A stretch of DNA of 58,565 nt from contig JAFYYH010000014.1 of NCBI GenBank assembly GCA_017557635.1, positions 1-58,565 of the forward strand. The letters are read 5' to 3'. The notes below the pieces were generated by a model. The model saw only the letters and a program-made list of their open reading frames with translations. It had not been told where the DNA came from and did not search any database. Origin of the DNA: Bacteroidaceae bacterium (GTDB taxonomy: Bacteria; Bacteroidota; Bacteroidia; Bacteroidales; Bacteroidaceae). Position 1 is the stretch's first letter, and each line of letters starts with the position of its first letter. The position numbers were made by a program, and so were the translations under genes. Below are positions 33,801-41,268 of this stretch, piece after piece.

Positions 33801-35052
33801 TAAGTGATATGTAACCCAACTCGCTGTTAAGGGTAAAGTCCGATGAACCCAGCTTGCGGGCGTTTGATATCTTCTCGTAGTCGGTGCTTCCTTCAAGGAA
33901 TGTTCCCAGTGACGTTGCCACCTGGTCGATGTCGCGAGCGGCAGGATAGTCGTTTACGATACGGCTGTACAGGTCATTGGCTGCATTGGCGGGGGCCGGT
34001 CCTCCCTGAGCGCTCCAGATGCTGTTACTTATGTGGCCGGTCTCACCCAGATCGGTGAAAGCCACGATGTTGCGCGGGTTGTCATAGTTGCTGCGCTTGT
34101 TCGTAACCCATACCTCGATTCGGGTTATCTGAACTCCCGAAACTATGCTCGGCAGCATGGCCATGTTGGCGTCATAGTTGTCACGGAAGAAATGTGCCAG
34201 GAAGAAGTGGCGGTTCTCATCGTAACTGCTGGCGTCAATCTCAAAGTCATTTATCTGCTGTCCTCCCTGTGAACTTACGGTGGATGATGTAGACTCTTTC
34301 TGTGACAGGACCATCTGCAGATTCAGTTTTCCGAACTGAAGGTCGGACCTTATACCGAACAGTGACGATGCGCCCTGTATGAGTGACGAGTTTGTGGGGA
34401 AACTTATGTTACCTGCCTCCAACAGTCTGATGATCTCATCCTCCTTACCCTCGTAACGCAGTTTTATGGTCTTTGCGTCAATGTCAAACGTGGCCTCGGT
34501 GTTGTAGTTCAGGTTCATGTTGATCTTGTCTCCGACGCGGGCGTTGACGTTCAGGTTTATCTGCTCGTCAAAGTCGAAACCGCCGGTAGTGCGGTTCTGG
34601 ACAGACAGAGACGGGTTGTTTACCTTGTTGCGGTTGTATCCGAACTTTATGGCTGCTGATCCGCTTGTCTTTACCTGAACACCGCCGGGGCCGAATATTT
34701 TCTCGGCAGGTCCCAGGTCAAACCGCATGTCGGTGAAGTCGAACTTGTTGTCACCCTGTGCCTTGAACTCCTCACTGTACTTTTCCTTGTAGAAAGACTG
34801 CAGGGAGCGCTGCATCATCATCCGGTTGTACTCGTTGGGAGTCATGACCATGGGAACGTCGATGTAATAGTCCCCCAGTTTGTAACCTACGCTGAATGTC
34901 TCGTCTTTATCATCGTAAGTTATCTCCTCCGTGATGTTCTCGGGATTGGGAAGAGTCCTCTTTACACCTTGCGCATAAAGAGAGTCAAGGCACCCGCATA
35001 AGCAGGAGCCCATGAGCAGCAGTGCTGCAGCAAGGTGTCTTCCCTTAATCAT
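27817..35052 (-). CDS. sprA: Type IX secretion translocon SprA (Sov)
   Basis: A 2411-residue outer-membrane protein, the giant beta-barrel that forms the T9SS channel through which folded cargo leaves. A signal peptide spans about residues 1-27. The early region carries SprA hallmarks (PNEYNRMMMQRSLQSFYKEK, then FGYNRNKVNNPSLSVQNR and FDIDAKTIKLRYEGKEDEI). The rest is long repetitive beta structure with many aromatic-alternating strands, ending MTLKFTLTR. The ATG at 35052 is used; a TTG one codon earlier is possible. It lies 19 bases downstream of ruvA, an arrangement I recall from other Bacteroidota. PorU and PorV are about 16 kb away; no porKLMN genes are present. Confidence 0.96.
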   Translation of the reverse strand: MIKGRHLAAALLLMGSCLCGCLDSLYAQGVKRTLPNPENITEEITYDDKDETFSVGYKLGDYYIDVPMVMTPNEYNRMMMQRSLQSFYKEKYSEEFKAQGDNKFDFTDMRFDLGPAEKIFGPGGVQVKTSGSAAIKFGYNRNKVNNPSLSVQNRTTGGFDFDEQINLNVNARVGDKINMNLNYNTEATFDIDAKTIKLRYEGKEDEIIRLLEAGNISFPTNSSLIQGASSLFGIRSDLQFGKLNLQMVLSQKESTSSTVSSQGGQQINDFEIDASSYDENRHFFLAHFFRDNYDANMAMLPSIVSGVQITRIEVWVTNKRSNYDNPRNIVAFTDLGETGHISNSIWSAQGGPAPANAANDLYSRIVNDYPAARDIDQVATSLGTFLEGSTDYEKISNARKLGSSDFTLNSELGYISLKSALASDEVLAVAFEYTYGGNSYQVGEFSSDKTDAKETLFVKLLKSNSNSPGSGTWDLMMKNIYSITQGNIQSAQFKLGIYYNSDSTGSRLTYIPEAGLKNTPLLRLLNLDRLDDKNNPHPNGKFDFIERYTVQASNGKIIFPVVEPFGSHLRKVIADDAIADKYVFQELYDSTRVVAKRIADKDKFMLIGQYSGTSGNVIQLGSYNIPRGSVVVTAGGMTLIENSDYTVDYSMGTVTIINQSIIDAGTSVSVQLESNTEFSMQRKTMAGINWMYDFTPNFQMGGTFMHLNEKPLTSKVTMGDEPLVNTMYGLNLSWKHESQAITNIINKIPFVNATQPSSINFKAEMAALQSSVSDKVQGSASYIDDFEAAESGISILQPSAWGLSAVPKGMKGYGLSGQVEAGFNRALINWFTIDPLFTRRNSPLTPAHIKTDLDQLSNHYVREVYERELYPNKESTSSESTTLQILNLAYYPNERGPYNLNPNLDADGHLPNPKDNWGGIMRRLTTTDFEAANIEYIEFWMLDPFIYNPGAAGGDLYLNLGEVSEDILLDGKKFYENGLPVDGDSAKWASTVWGKVPVGKSLVYAFDNNAADSRDRQDVGLNGLSSEEERNWPAYASYLSQIRAKVKPEVYQSIYDDPAADTYHYYRGGDYDDARLSVMDRYRKYNGTEGNSPNSAESGSRYDQSARTTPDVEDANGDYTMDEYEKFFQYRVSLRPADLEIGRNYISDKREVKVKLRNGNTETVNWYCFRIPITEYEKAEGGIRDFSSIRFMRMYLTNFSEEVHVRFGSLDLMTSQWRNYEQPIYSATNRTPSISGKFSATSVNIEENGDRAPVNYVVPPGVTRILDPNQVQLVQDNEQAMSLKVMSLGAGEARAIYKKSSLDLRKYQRIQMFSHAEAVIPDDGTLQNGDMSVFIRLGSDYSGNYYEYEIPLELTPAGHYSGTNENDRRMVWPERNMLDIDFNILTQVKNNRNVQRNLGALSASDVYSEYDPNHPANRITVVGNPSIGNVRAIMIGVRNNSMSAKNAEVWVNELRLVGYESKGGMAALSKLGLKLSDLASVDLSGQMSTAGYGGLEQSVKDRKTDDYYKYSVTTSTNIGRFLPEKTQISVPVYYSYTKEKTSPKYSPYDTDLLLDDVIESYPEGKARDSIQTITQDLRESHNFSISNAKVNISSDTPMPYDPANFSFSYSENISDRSNSTIDYEHDDNWRASIDYSYSPGIEGWSPFATVGYDAKWFSLIKDTKIGLLPQSISFNTGLQRSYHELQERDLEGSEGIPVIFSQQFYMNRDLSVSWNPLQLLKLSFSARTRAEIEEPYTVVNKDLYPDQYELWKDSVKTSLRNMGRPLDYNQSFSAAYTVPLNKIPLLNWVTADASYNSGYSWNRGTTYADGTNFGNIIANSRTVSLNGRFNLLNLYNKSDYLKKINNRYASGKTSSSDYVPANKRFQQEVTLLPGKKNVIVHSLNTRHPIITATNAEGYTVKLKYRGMGSDSLWIKVPDSVDVVLRIIHDPDLPSRTKKFGLKEATNIGVRMLMMVRNVSVTYRDNYTMSLPGFMPNSQLFGQNSASGLMAPGLDFAFGMTGDSYLYKAIDNGWLLSGDSIAHTATSNSTQDLQVKMSIEPFRDIKIDANASWNRSGNNRIQYMYAGMPTSKGGSFSMTTISIGSAFERHSSKNSYRSPSFERFIKSLPTVRDRIESQYEGAQYPQRSSLAGQTYNTANGGVDMYSSDVLIPAFLAAYTGRDAKKASLDLFPNVLNILPNWSFTYSGLSKLPFIKKYFKSFNLTHAYKSVYSVGNFNTFNSYMEYMNGRGFIEDVTSGNPVPSTIFNIGSVSINETFAPLCGVNMTFYNDISARLEFRKTRVLTLSTTAVQVVETSSDDITAGAGYKITGVKLFGAQPGTGRNQVSNDLNMNLDFSFRNQNALCRNLREETTQATSGNRAIKLSFTADYTYSRMLTLNFYYDFQSNFPLVSTSAYPTSTHDAGMTLKFTLTR

Positions 35053-35071
35053 CAAGTTTTCAGGATGTTGT

Positions 35072-35668
35072 TCAGATGCGTTTCAGGGCTTCGCGGATGA
35101 CGGCCTCGACAGTCAGACCGTCCTGCTCCTTGAGTATGGCCTGTACCACCTTCTGTGATGCGGCCTGAGGGAATCCCAAGGTAACCATTGCTGTGATGGC
35201 TTCGGTAGCAACCTGACCGGTCTGTATTCCTGTCTGAAGGTCAAGCGGCATCTCATCGGACTGGGTCTTGGCAATCTTGTCATGCAGGTCCACGATGATT
35301 CGCTGGGCGGTCTTGGCTCCGATACCCTTGACTTTCTTGAGCAATGAGTCGTTGCCGGAACTGATGATACCTATCAGTTCTGAAGGAGAGAATGATGAGA
35401 GTATCATTCTGGCCGATGCGCCGCCGATGCCCGGAACGGATATGAGCATAAGGAACAGCTCGCGCTCCTGCTTTCCGCTGAAACCGTACAGTATGTATGC
35501 GTCCTCGCGAATGGCCTCATAGACATACAGACGTGTCTGCTCCTTGCCCTGAATGGCCGAATATGTGAAAAGGGATATGTTCAGATCGTAAGCTACGCCG
35601 CCCTGTGTAAGCAGAACAGCCTGGGTAGGTGTGAGTTCCTCAATCTTTCCCTGAATGAATTCTATCAT
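35072..35668 (-). CDS. ruvA: Holliday junction helicase subunit RuvA
   Basis: A 198-residue junction-binding protein that loads the RuvB motor for branch migration. The OB-fold N-terminus ([19 protein letters not shown]), helix-hairpin-helix motifs ([16 protein letters not shown] and [17 protein letters not shown], the latter in the middle) and the C-terminal three-helix domain (ALVTLGF-like [14 protein letters not shown]) are all visible. Upstream of sprA in the same direction and divergent from ddh. No good -7 box is seen for it. Confidence 0.96.
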   Translation of the reverse strand: MIEFIQGKIEELTPTQAVLLTQGGVAYDLNISLFTYSAIQGKEQTRLYVYEAIREDAYILYGFSGKQERELFLMLISVPGIGGASARMILSSFSPSELIGIISSGNDSLLKKVKGIGAKTAQRIIVDLHDKIAKTQSDEMPLDLQTGIQTGQVATEAITAMVTLGFPQAASQKVVQAILKEQDGLTVEAVIREALKRI

Positions 35669-35756
35669 TTTTGTATGTTTTTTCAGTTACTGTTATTAAA
35701 CGCATTAAATGGCCGATTATTGCACGTGCGCGTATACATAAGAGCGGATTTTTTAA

Positions 35757-35764
35757 TAATTTCG
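35757..35764 (+). promoter_or_regulatory. Possible -7 box for ddh
   Basis: TAATTTCG, one base off the TAnnTTTG consensus, 27 bases before the ATG at 35791. Confidence 0.3.
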
Positions 35765-35790
35765 CAGCCAGAATCAAAAAAACAAACCTT

Positions 35791-36690
35791 ATGGAAAAGA
35801 TTAAAGCAGCCATTGTAGGCTATGGAAACATTGGAAAATACGTGCTTGAGGCTCTTGAGACTGCCCCTGATTTTGAAGTTGCAGGTATAGTTCGCCGCAA
35901 CGGTGCAGCAGACTGCCCCAAGGAGATTGAGGGTTATAAGATTGTAAAGAATATTTCAGAACTCCCCAAGCCTGATGTTGCTATTCTCTGCGTTCCTTCA
36001 CGTAAGACCGAGGAGTACGCTAAGGATATCCTTCCCTTAGGTATCAATACAATTGACAGCTTTGATATTCATACACTCATCCCTGAGACACGCAAGCGTC
36101 TTATGCAGGTTGCCAAGGAAGCCGGAAAGGTTGCTGTGATATCTGCAGGATGGGATCCGGGATCGGACTCAATCGTTCGCGCCCTGATGCAGGCCATGGC
36201 CCCCAAGGGTGTCAGCTATACCAATTTCGGACCCGGCATGTCAATGGGACATTCAGTTGCAGTAAAGGCCATTCCCGGTGTAAAGGCTGCCCTTTCAATG
36301 ACAATTCCCGTTGGCACAGGCATTCACCGTCGTATGGTATATGTTGAGATTCTTGACGGTTATCGTTTTGAGGATGTGGCTGCTGCCATTAAGGCTGATC
36401 CTTACTTTGTAAATGATGAGACTCATGTAATGCAGGTTGAGTCAGTAGATGCTCTCAAGGATATGGGACACGGTGTGAACCTGACCCGCAAGGGTGTATC
36501 GGGCAAGACACAGAACCAGCTCTTTGAATTTGACATGAAAATCAACAATCCTGCTCTGACCGGTCAGATCCTGGTATGCGCAGCCCGTGCATCAATGCTT
36601 CAGAAACCCGGTTGCTATACAATGATCGAGATGCCCGTCATCGACTATCTCTACGGTGACAGGGAGGATCTTGTAAGACATCTGGTCTAA
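35791..36690 (+). CDS. ddh: meso-Diaminopimelate D-dehydrogenase
   Basis: A 299-residue NADPH-dependent enzyme that interconverts tetrahydrodipicolinate and meso-diaminopimelate in one step, serving lysine and peptidoglycan synthesis. The Rossmann motif is AIVGYGNIGKYVLEAL at the start. The catalytic and binding regions show SAGWDPGSDSIVRAL, FGPGMSMGHSVAVKAI and GTGIHRRMVYVE. The ATG at 35791 is preferred over a frame start 40 codons upstream, which would overlap the ruvA promoter region. Convergent with the first MORN gene, 6 bases away. Confidence 0.94.
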   Translation: MEKIKAAIVGYGNIGKYVLEALETAPDFEVAGIVRRNGAADCPKEIEGYKIVKNISELPKPDVAILCVPSRKTEEYAKDILPLGINTIDSFDIHTLIPETRKRLMQVAKEAGKVAVISAGWDPGSDSIVRALMQAMAPKGVSYTNFGPGMSMGHSVAVKAIPGVKAALSMTIPVGTGIHRRMVYVEILDGYRFEDVAAAIKADPYFVNDETHVMQVESVDALKDMGHGVNLTRKGVSGKTQNQLFEFDMKINNPALTGQILVCAARASMLQKPGCYTMIEMPVIDYLYGDREDLVRHLV

Positions 36691-36696
36691 GATTGT

Positions 36697-37785
36697 TTAA
36701 AGATAGAAGCTGGCGCCTAAGAACAGGCCGTCGGCATTACCATACCCAAGGTACAGCAGTGCCTTGGGTTTTTCTTTCTGGAGCTTGAACTTGAAATATC
36801 CCCTGTATGCAATGATCATGTTATCACTGCTTCTGCGTGAATAAGTGTCGCCGTATTCAATCCAATATGCGCTGTACAGTCCAGGGGCGGAGTTGGCCCT
36901 GCAGTTCATGTATTCGGTTTCGACTCCCATACCTATGCCGCCGCCTATGGAGTACCTGTTGAGGAAGGTGTATCCAGCATCAAGCAGATACTGCGAAGAG
37001 ATGTATTCACCGGTAAGGTGTATGTCCTTGAGGAAGGATACGAAACTCATTCCTCCTACGGGAATACCTTTAGTGGGTGGCTCAAGACAGAATCCGATGG
37101 ACAGACCGTAATAGAAATGATCACTTGCATTATGCCACAGGCTTGTCGTAACCATTCCTCTGGGACCGTATGAAAAGCCCATCTCGAGCAGGTTGAATCC
37201 TCTGGGATCTTCATGCTTGAACCCCCAGCCCTGCAGTTCTTCGGTCAAAGTGCTGTCCCTGTGGATGTCAGTGTCATAGGGCATGCCAAGGAATTCGTCA
37301 TTGTAAAAGAATCCTATGTTGGTTTCACCGTCATATGAGACAAGTTTGCCGTATCCGTGTTTCATGTCATTCTTCCAGGTGCCTTCATATATGCCTCCGT
37401 CTTCAAACACCAGTTTTCCCTCGCCGTTGAACATATCGTTCTTCCATTCCCCTTTATAACTGGCTCCGCTGGCGTAGATGTAAGTGCCGTTGCCCTCTTT
37501 GACGTGGTTTTTGAAAGATCCCCTGTATATGTCTCCGTCAGGATAGACTACATTTCCCTCGCCGTTCCATAATCCGTCCTTCCATTCTCCGTCATATATG
37601 GTGCCGTCGGCGTATATGCAACGTCCGTGGCCGTTGCTCAGTGAATCCTGTACCTGTCCGACATAATAGGAGCCGTCATTAAACAGCAGCGTGTCAACGG
37701 GAATGCTGTCGTTGGAATTCCCGGCATATCCTGTAAGGCTGGCAAGAACGGAAACGGATAGAACTATGAGTCTGCGTAGTGTCAT
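36697..37785 (-). CDS. MORN-repeat protein with C-terminal outer-membrane-type barrel (paralogue A)
   Basis: A 362-residue secreted protein; its function is unknown to me. A signal peptide covers about residues 1-21. Residues about 40-163 hold five MORN repeats of about 23 residues (for example YDGEWKDGLWNGEGNVVYPD and YKGEWKNDMFNGEGKLVF) plus a partial sixth. The last 165 residues are beta-rich with glycine and aromatic alternation and end GNADGLFLGASFYL, like a small outer-membrane beta-barrel with a hydrophobic terminal strand. The neighbouring gene encodes the same layout with closely similar repeats and ending, so the two are paralogues, separated by 11 bases and probably cotranscribed, this one second. 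Confidence 0.75.
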   Translation of the reverse strand: MTLRRLIVLSVSVLASLTGYAGNSNDSIPVDTLLFNDGSYYVGQVQDSLSNGHGRCIYADGTIYDGEWKDGLWNGEGNVVYPDGDIYRGSFKNHVKEGNGTYIYASGASYKGEWKNDMFNGEGKLVFEDGGIYEGTWKNDMKHGYGKLVSYDGETNIGFFYNDEFLGMPYDTDIHRDSTLTEELQGWGFKHEDPRGFNLLEMGFSYGPRGMVTTSLWHNASDHFYYGLSIGFCLEPPTKGIPVGGMSFVSFLKDIHLTGEYISSQYLLDAGYTFLNRYSIGGGIGMGVETEYMNCRANSAPGLYSAYWIEYGDTYSRRSSDNMIIAYRGYFKFKLQKEKPKALLYLGYGNADGLFLGASFYL

Positions 37786-37796
37786 TTGTGCAAAAG

Positions 37797-38948
37797 TCAG
37801 AAGGTTAAGCCTGCTCCTATGTAAAAGCCGTCAATGTTGCTGTATCCGGTTCTCATAGAGGCTGAAATGATGTTAGGAATGGAACGACTGATAATGAAGT
37901 CGGTAAAAATGTCGTATGCAAACTTTACACCGGTCACTTTTTCCCTGTAATAGAGAGTGCCCGGTTCATAATAACTGTCATTATGCTCCAGACTGCGGCA
38001 ATTGCGGACGGTATTCCTCAGTGAAAAGCCTGCAGCGGTACCCAGTGAGAACCAGCCCCAGCTGACGCCGAATTCGCCGGTCATCTTGAGCATGTTGTAG
38101 GTGTTCTCCGTCATGATTTCGTCCGGATACCAGTCCCAGTCCACCAAGACGTTCTTTTCGCCTGTTTCGTCGTCATAGGTAACCGAGACTTCGCCGATTC
38201 TGTGGCTGGCTGTGTTGAATCCCAGAGAGAAGCCTGCAAAGTATCGTTTTGATATGCTGAAATCGGCGTGGAGTGACAGAATATGGTTTATTCCGTATGT
38301 GATGTTGATGTAAGAGTCGCCTTTGTAATGCCAGCATGAGTCAGGACGCCTGGGGGCGTTGAAATAGGGATTCCAGATGTCAACGGACGGAATGTCCGGC
38401 TCATTATATTTCTGGATGTCCGTGTTGTTCCGGGACGGTGATCCCACGAAGTTGTTCCTGGAAAATACGCCCTCGTACAGAACCCCCAGCTGGGAATCAT
38501 AGAAAACGCCGTAGCCGTTACGCATGTCATCTTCCCATTCACCGGCATAGACGCTGCCGTCGGCATAATTCATGGTGCCGGCACCATTGAACATTCCGTT
38601 CTTCCAGTTACCTTCATATTTTGCACCGTCCGAATAGATGTAGGTGCCGTATCCGTTGAATTCGTGCTCTCGGAAATCGCCCTCGTAATAATCTCCGTCG
38701 GGATAGTATATCGTTCCCTTTCCGTCCCATAGGCCGTCCTTCCAGCCGCCTTCATAAACGGTGCTGTCAGAATAGACCATCTTGCCGTTTCCGTTGAACA
38801 GGGAATCGGCTATTTCACCCGCATACCACGCACCGTCATCAAACCGGATGGTGTCAGTTGCGGCAGGGGAATCATTGATTGCTGAAGCGTGTGCTACAAG
38901 GAAGCTTACAGACAATAATGAGAGTATTACAAAGCGTTTGAATGACAT
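37797..38948 (-). CDS. MORN-repeat protein with C-terminal outer-membrane-type barrel (paralogue B)
   Basis: A 383-residue paralogue of the downstream gene. Signal peptide about residues 1-22; five MORN repeats at about 41-165 (for example YEGGWKDGLWDGKGTIYYPD and YEGNWKNGMFNGAGTMNYAD) with a partial sixth; C-terminal barrel-like domain about 215-383, ending SNIDGFYIGAGLTF with terminal Phe, the usual outer-membrane assembly signal. MORN sheets elsewhere bind proteins or lipids at membranes. Here they would be periplasmic, or outside if the barrel is inverted. The ATG at 38948 is used; a frame start nine codons upstream is less likely. A weak minus-strand -7-like TACCTTTA lies at 38956-38963. 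Confidence 0.75.
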   Translation of the reverse strand: MSFKRFVILSLLSVSFLVAHASAINDSPAATDTIRFDDGAWYAGEIADSLFNGNGKMVYSDSTVYEGGWKDGLWDGKGTIYYPDGDYYEGDFREHEFNGYGTYIYSDGAKYEGNWKNGMFNGAGTMNYADGSVYAGEWEDDMRNGYGVFYDSQLGVLYEGVFSRNNFVGSPSRNNTDIQKYNEPDIPSVDIWNPYFNAPRRPDSCWHYKGDSYINITYGINHILSLHADFSISKRYFAGFSLGFNTASHRIGEVSVTYDDETGEKNVLVDWDWYPDEIMTENTYNMLKMTGEFGVSWGWFSLGTAAGFSLRNTVRNCRSLEHNDSYYEPGTLYYREKVTGVKFAYDIFTDFIISRSIPNIISASMRTGYSNIDGFYIGAGLTF

Positions 38949-38975
38949 ATCGTCGTAAAGGTATGGAAAAATCAT

Positions 38976-38983
38976 TAACTTTG
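38976..38983 (+). promoter_or_regulatory. -7 box for DUF2007-proBA operon
   Basis: TAACTTTG, exact TAnnTTTG match, 30 bases before the ATG at 39014. Confidence 0.5.
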
Positions 38984-39013
38984 CGAGTTCACAACAGTTA
39001 ATACATAGTAATC

Positions 39014-39232
39014 ATGAATGAAAAACAGGATTTGGTATGCGTTTTCAAGGGTCAGGCCTTTGAAGCAGAGGTCGTGAGGTCACGTCTTGAGGCCGACGGC
39101 ATACCGGCTATGATCATGAACAATTCCATGAGTGCAATCTTTTCAACATATACCGCAATGGCGGGTCCTGTAGGTGTCCTTGTTAACCCCGAGGATAAGG
39201 ATCGTGCCGAACAACTTTTGCAGGAACAATGA
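39014..39232 (+). CDS. DUF2007-family small protein
   Basis: A 72-residue soluble protein of the DUF2007 (putative signal-transducing) family, a ferredoxin-like fold. Recognisable features are VFKGQAFEAEVVRSRLEADG, IPAMIMNNSM and the C-terminal VGVLVNPEDKDRAEQLLQE. The biochemical role is unknown. It starts the DUF2007-proB-proA-argF' run, and its TGA overlaps the proB ATG by four bases, so it is translationally coupled to proline synthesis. Confidence 0.85.
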   Translation: MNEKQDLVCVFKGQAFEAEVVRSRLEADGIPAMIMNNSMSAIFSTYTAMAGPVGVLVNPEDKDRAEQLLQEQ

Positions 39233-40011
39233 ATAATCCCAAACGTATAGCTGTCAAAGTGGGCAGCAATGTGCTCACCCGTCCGGACGGTCGTCTGGAC
39301 CTGGCCCGTATGGCCGCTCTGGTGGATCAGATAGCCGAACTCAGACATCGCGGAATCGAGGTGCTGCTTATATCTTCGGGTGCTGTGGCATCAGGCCGTG
39401 GAGCATTACCCATGCTCAAGGATGAGAAGAGCGTGACCAGCCGCCAGCTTTTTGCCGCCGTAGGCCAGGCAAAACTGATTGAGCACTACTATGACCTTTT
39501 CCAGGAGTACGGTATAACCGTAGGACAGATCCTTACCACAAAGGAGAACTTTATCAACGAGACTCTTCACGCCAACCAGATGCGTTGTATGACCGCAATG
39601 CTTGACAACGGAGTGGTACCCGTCATCAATGAGAATGACACCGTATCAGTAGAGGAGCTGATGTTTACCGATAACGATGAACTGTCAGGTCTGGTGGCCC
39701 GTATGATGGAGGCTGAGATACTGGTGATCCTGAGCAACGTGGACGGTGTGTTCACCGGTAACCCCGATGAGCCCGGATCGGAACTCATCCATGACGTTTA
39801 TCCCGATGACGACTATTCGTCATGCATCAGCGGTACAAAGTCCCAGTACGGACGCGGCGGCATGATGACTAAGATGAAGACGGCCCTGGGTGTTGCCGCT
39901 GACGGCATCGAGGTCCGCATAGCCAACGGCCGCCGTCAGGATGTGCTCATTGAAGTCCTTTCCGATCCTGAGAATGCCCGTTGCACACGTTTCCATGCTT
40001 CAAAAAAGTAA
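39229..40011 (+). CDS. proB: Glutamate 5-kinase, PUA-less form
   Basis: A 260-residue amino-acid kinase that phosphorylates glutamate to start proline synthesis. The amino-acid-kinase core shows [46 protein letters not shown] and [14 protein letters not shown]. It ends near residue 260, while E. coli ProB has about 367 residues with a C-terminal PUA domain. The missing domain affects regulation rather than catalysis in known cases. It overlaps the upstream gene and lies 2 bases before proA. Confidence 0.95.
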   Translation: MNNPKRIAVKVGSNVLTRPDGRLDLARMAALVDQIAELRHRGIEVLLISSGAVASGRGALPMLKDEKSVTSRQLFAAVGQAKLIEHYYDLFQEYGITVGQILTTKENFINETLHANQMRCMTAMLDNGVVPVINENDTVSVEELMFTDNDELSGLVARMMEAEILVILSNVDGVFTGNPDEPGSELIHDVYPDDDYSSCISGTKSQYGRGGMMTKMKTALGVAADGIEVRIANGRRQDVLIEVLSDPENARCTRFHASKK

Positions 40012-40013
40012 CC

Positions 40014-41258
40014 ATGATTGAGAAAACCCTACAACTCCTTAAAGATGCATCATACTCTCTTCCCATGTTGGAGGAGAATCAGATAAATGACTTGCTGCTC
40101 ACACTGGCCGATGCCATTGAGAGCAACTCTGCCGTTCTGCTTGAGGCCAACGCCAAGGATCTGGCCCGCATGGACCGCAGCAACCCAGTCTATGACCGCC
40201 TGCTGCTTACCGAGGAGCGCCTTAAGGGCATTGCTTCCGATATGCGTCACGTTGCAGACCTGGAGAGCCCGGTAGGCAAGGTTATTGACGAGCGTGTACG
40301 TCCCAACGGCATGAAACTGACCCGTGTACGTGTTCCGTTCGGTGTCATCGGCGTAATATATGAGGCCCGTCCTAACGTAAGTTTTGACGTCTTCTCACTC
40401 TGCTTCAAGTCACGCAATGCCTGTGCCCTCAAGGGTGGCAGCGATGCCTATGACTCCAACTGCGCCATAGTTGACCTGATACACCGCGTCCTGGCAGAGA
40501 AGGGAATAGATCCCCATGTGGTGGAACTGCTTCCCGCCGGTCATGAGGCTGCCGCAGAGCTTATGAAGGCAGTCGGTATGGTTGACCTGCTCATTCCCCG
40601 CGGCAGCGCACGTCTTATCAAGTCAGTTCGTGAGCAGGCTCAGATTCCGTGCATAGAGACCGGAGCCGGAGTATGCCATACCTACTTTGACAAAGAGGGT
40701 GACCTCAAGAAGGGAGCCGATATCATATTCAACTCCAAGACACGTCGTCCCAGTGTATGCAACACGCTTGACTCACTGGTAATACACGCCGACCGCCTGA
40801 ATGACCTGCCGGAACTCTGCATACGCATGGCCCAAAAGAACGTGGTCATCGAGGCCGATGAACAGTCATACGCCGCTCTTGACGGCAAGTATCCGGCAGA
40901 ACTCCTGGAGCCTGCCACCGATGAGAGCTTCGGCAAGGAGTTCCTGGCATACCGCATGTCAATCAAGACCGTCGCTTCTTTTGAGGAGGCCCTGAAGCAT
41001 ATACGTCACTTTACCTCACACCACAGCGAGTGCATCGTGACCGAGAATGCTGAACACGGACGCAAGTTCCAGCAGTACATTGATGCAGCCTGCGTCTATG
41101 TGAACGTTTCGACCGCCTTTACCGACGGTGCACAGTTCGGACTTGGAGCCGAGATAGGCATAAGCACTCAGAAGATGCATGCACGCGGCCCCATGGGACT
41201 TGAAGAGATTACAACTTATAAATGGCTGATCAACGGTGACGGCCAGACAAGACAATAA
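40014..41258 (+). CDS. proA: Glutamate-5-semialdehyde dehydrogenase
   Basis: A 414-residue NADPH-dependent reductase of the aldehyde dehydrogenase fold, converting glutamyl-5-phosphate to the semialdehyde. The N-terminal region ([20 protein letters not shown]), the cofactor loop and the catalytic Cys in [15 protein letters not shown] are clear. The ATG at 40014 begins two bases after proB and is chosen over a start inside proB. Confidence 0.96.
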   Translation: MIEKTLQLLKDASYSLPMLEENQINDLLLTLADAIESNSAVLLEANAKDLARMDRSNPVYDRLLLTEERLKGIASDMRHVADLESPVGKVIDERVRPNGMKLTRVRVPFGVIGVIYEARPNVSFDVFSLCFKSRNACALKGGSDAYDSNCAIVDLIHRVLAEKGIDPHVVELLPAGHEAAAELMKAVGMVDLLIPRGSARLIKSVREQAQIPCIETGAGVCHTYFDKEGDLKKGADIIFNSKTRRPSVCNTLDSLVIHADRLNDLPELCIRMAQKNVVIEADEQSYAALDGKYPAELLEPATDESFGKEFLAYRMSIKTVASFEEALKHIRHFTSHHSECIVTENAEHGRKFQQYIDAACVYVNVSTAFTDGAQFGLGAEIGISTQKMHARGPMGLEEITTYKWLINGDGQTRQ

Positions 41259-41268
41259 ATCCTTTTTG

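Noticed and set aside
35671-35790. Longer N-terminus for ddh
   Set aside because: The added 40 residues are not family sequence and cover the probable promoter region; the ATG at 35791 gives the Rossmann motif at the expected place.
36720-38830. Periodic DNA similarity that might suggest a CRISPR or tandem repeat array
   Set aside because: The periodicity is about 69 bases, in frame, and is explained by MORN repeats in two proteins; there are no spacers.
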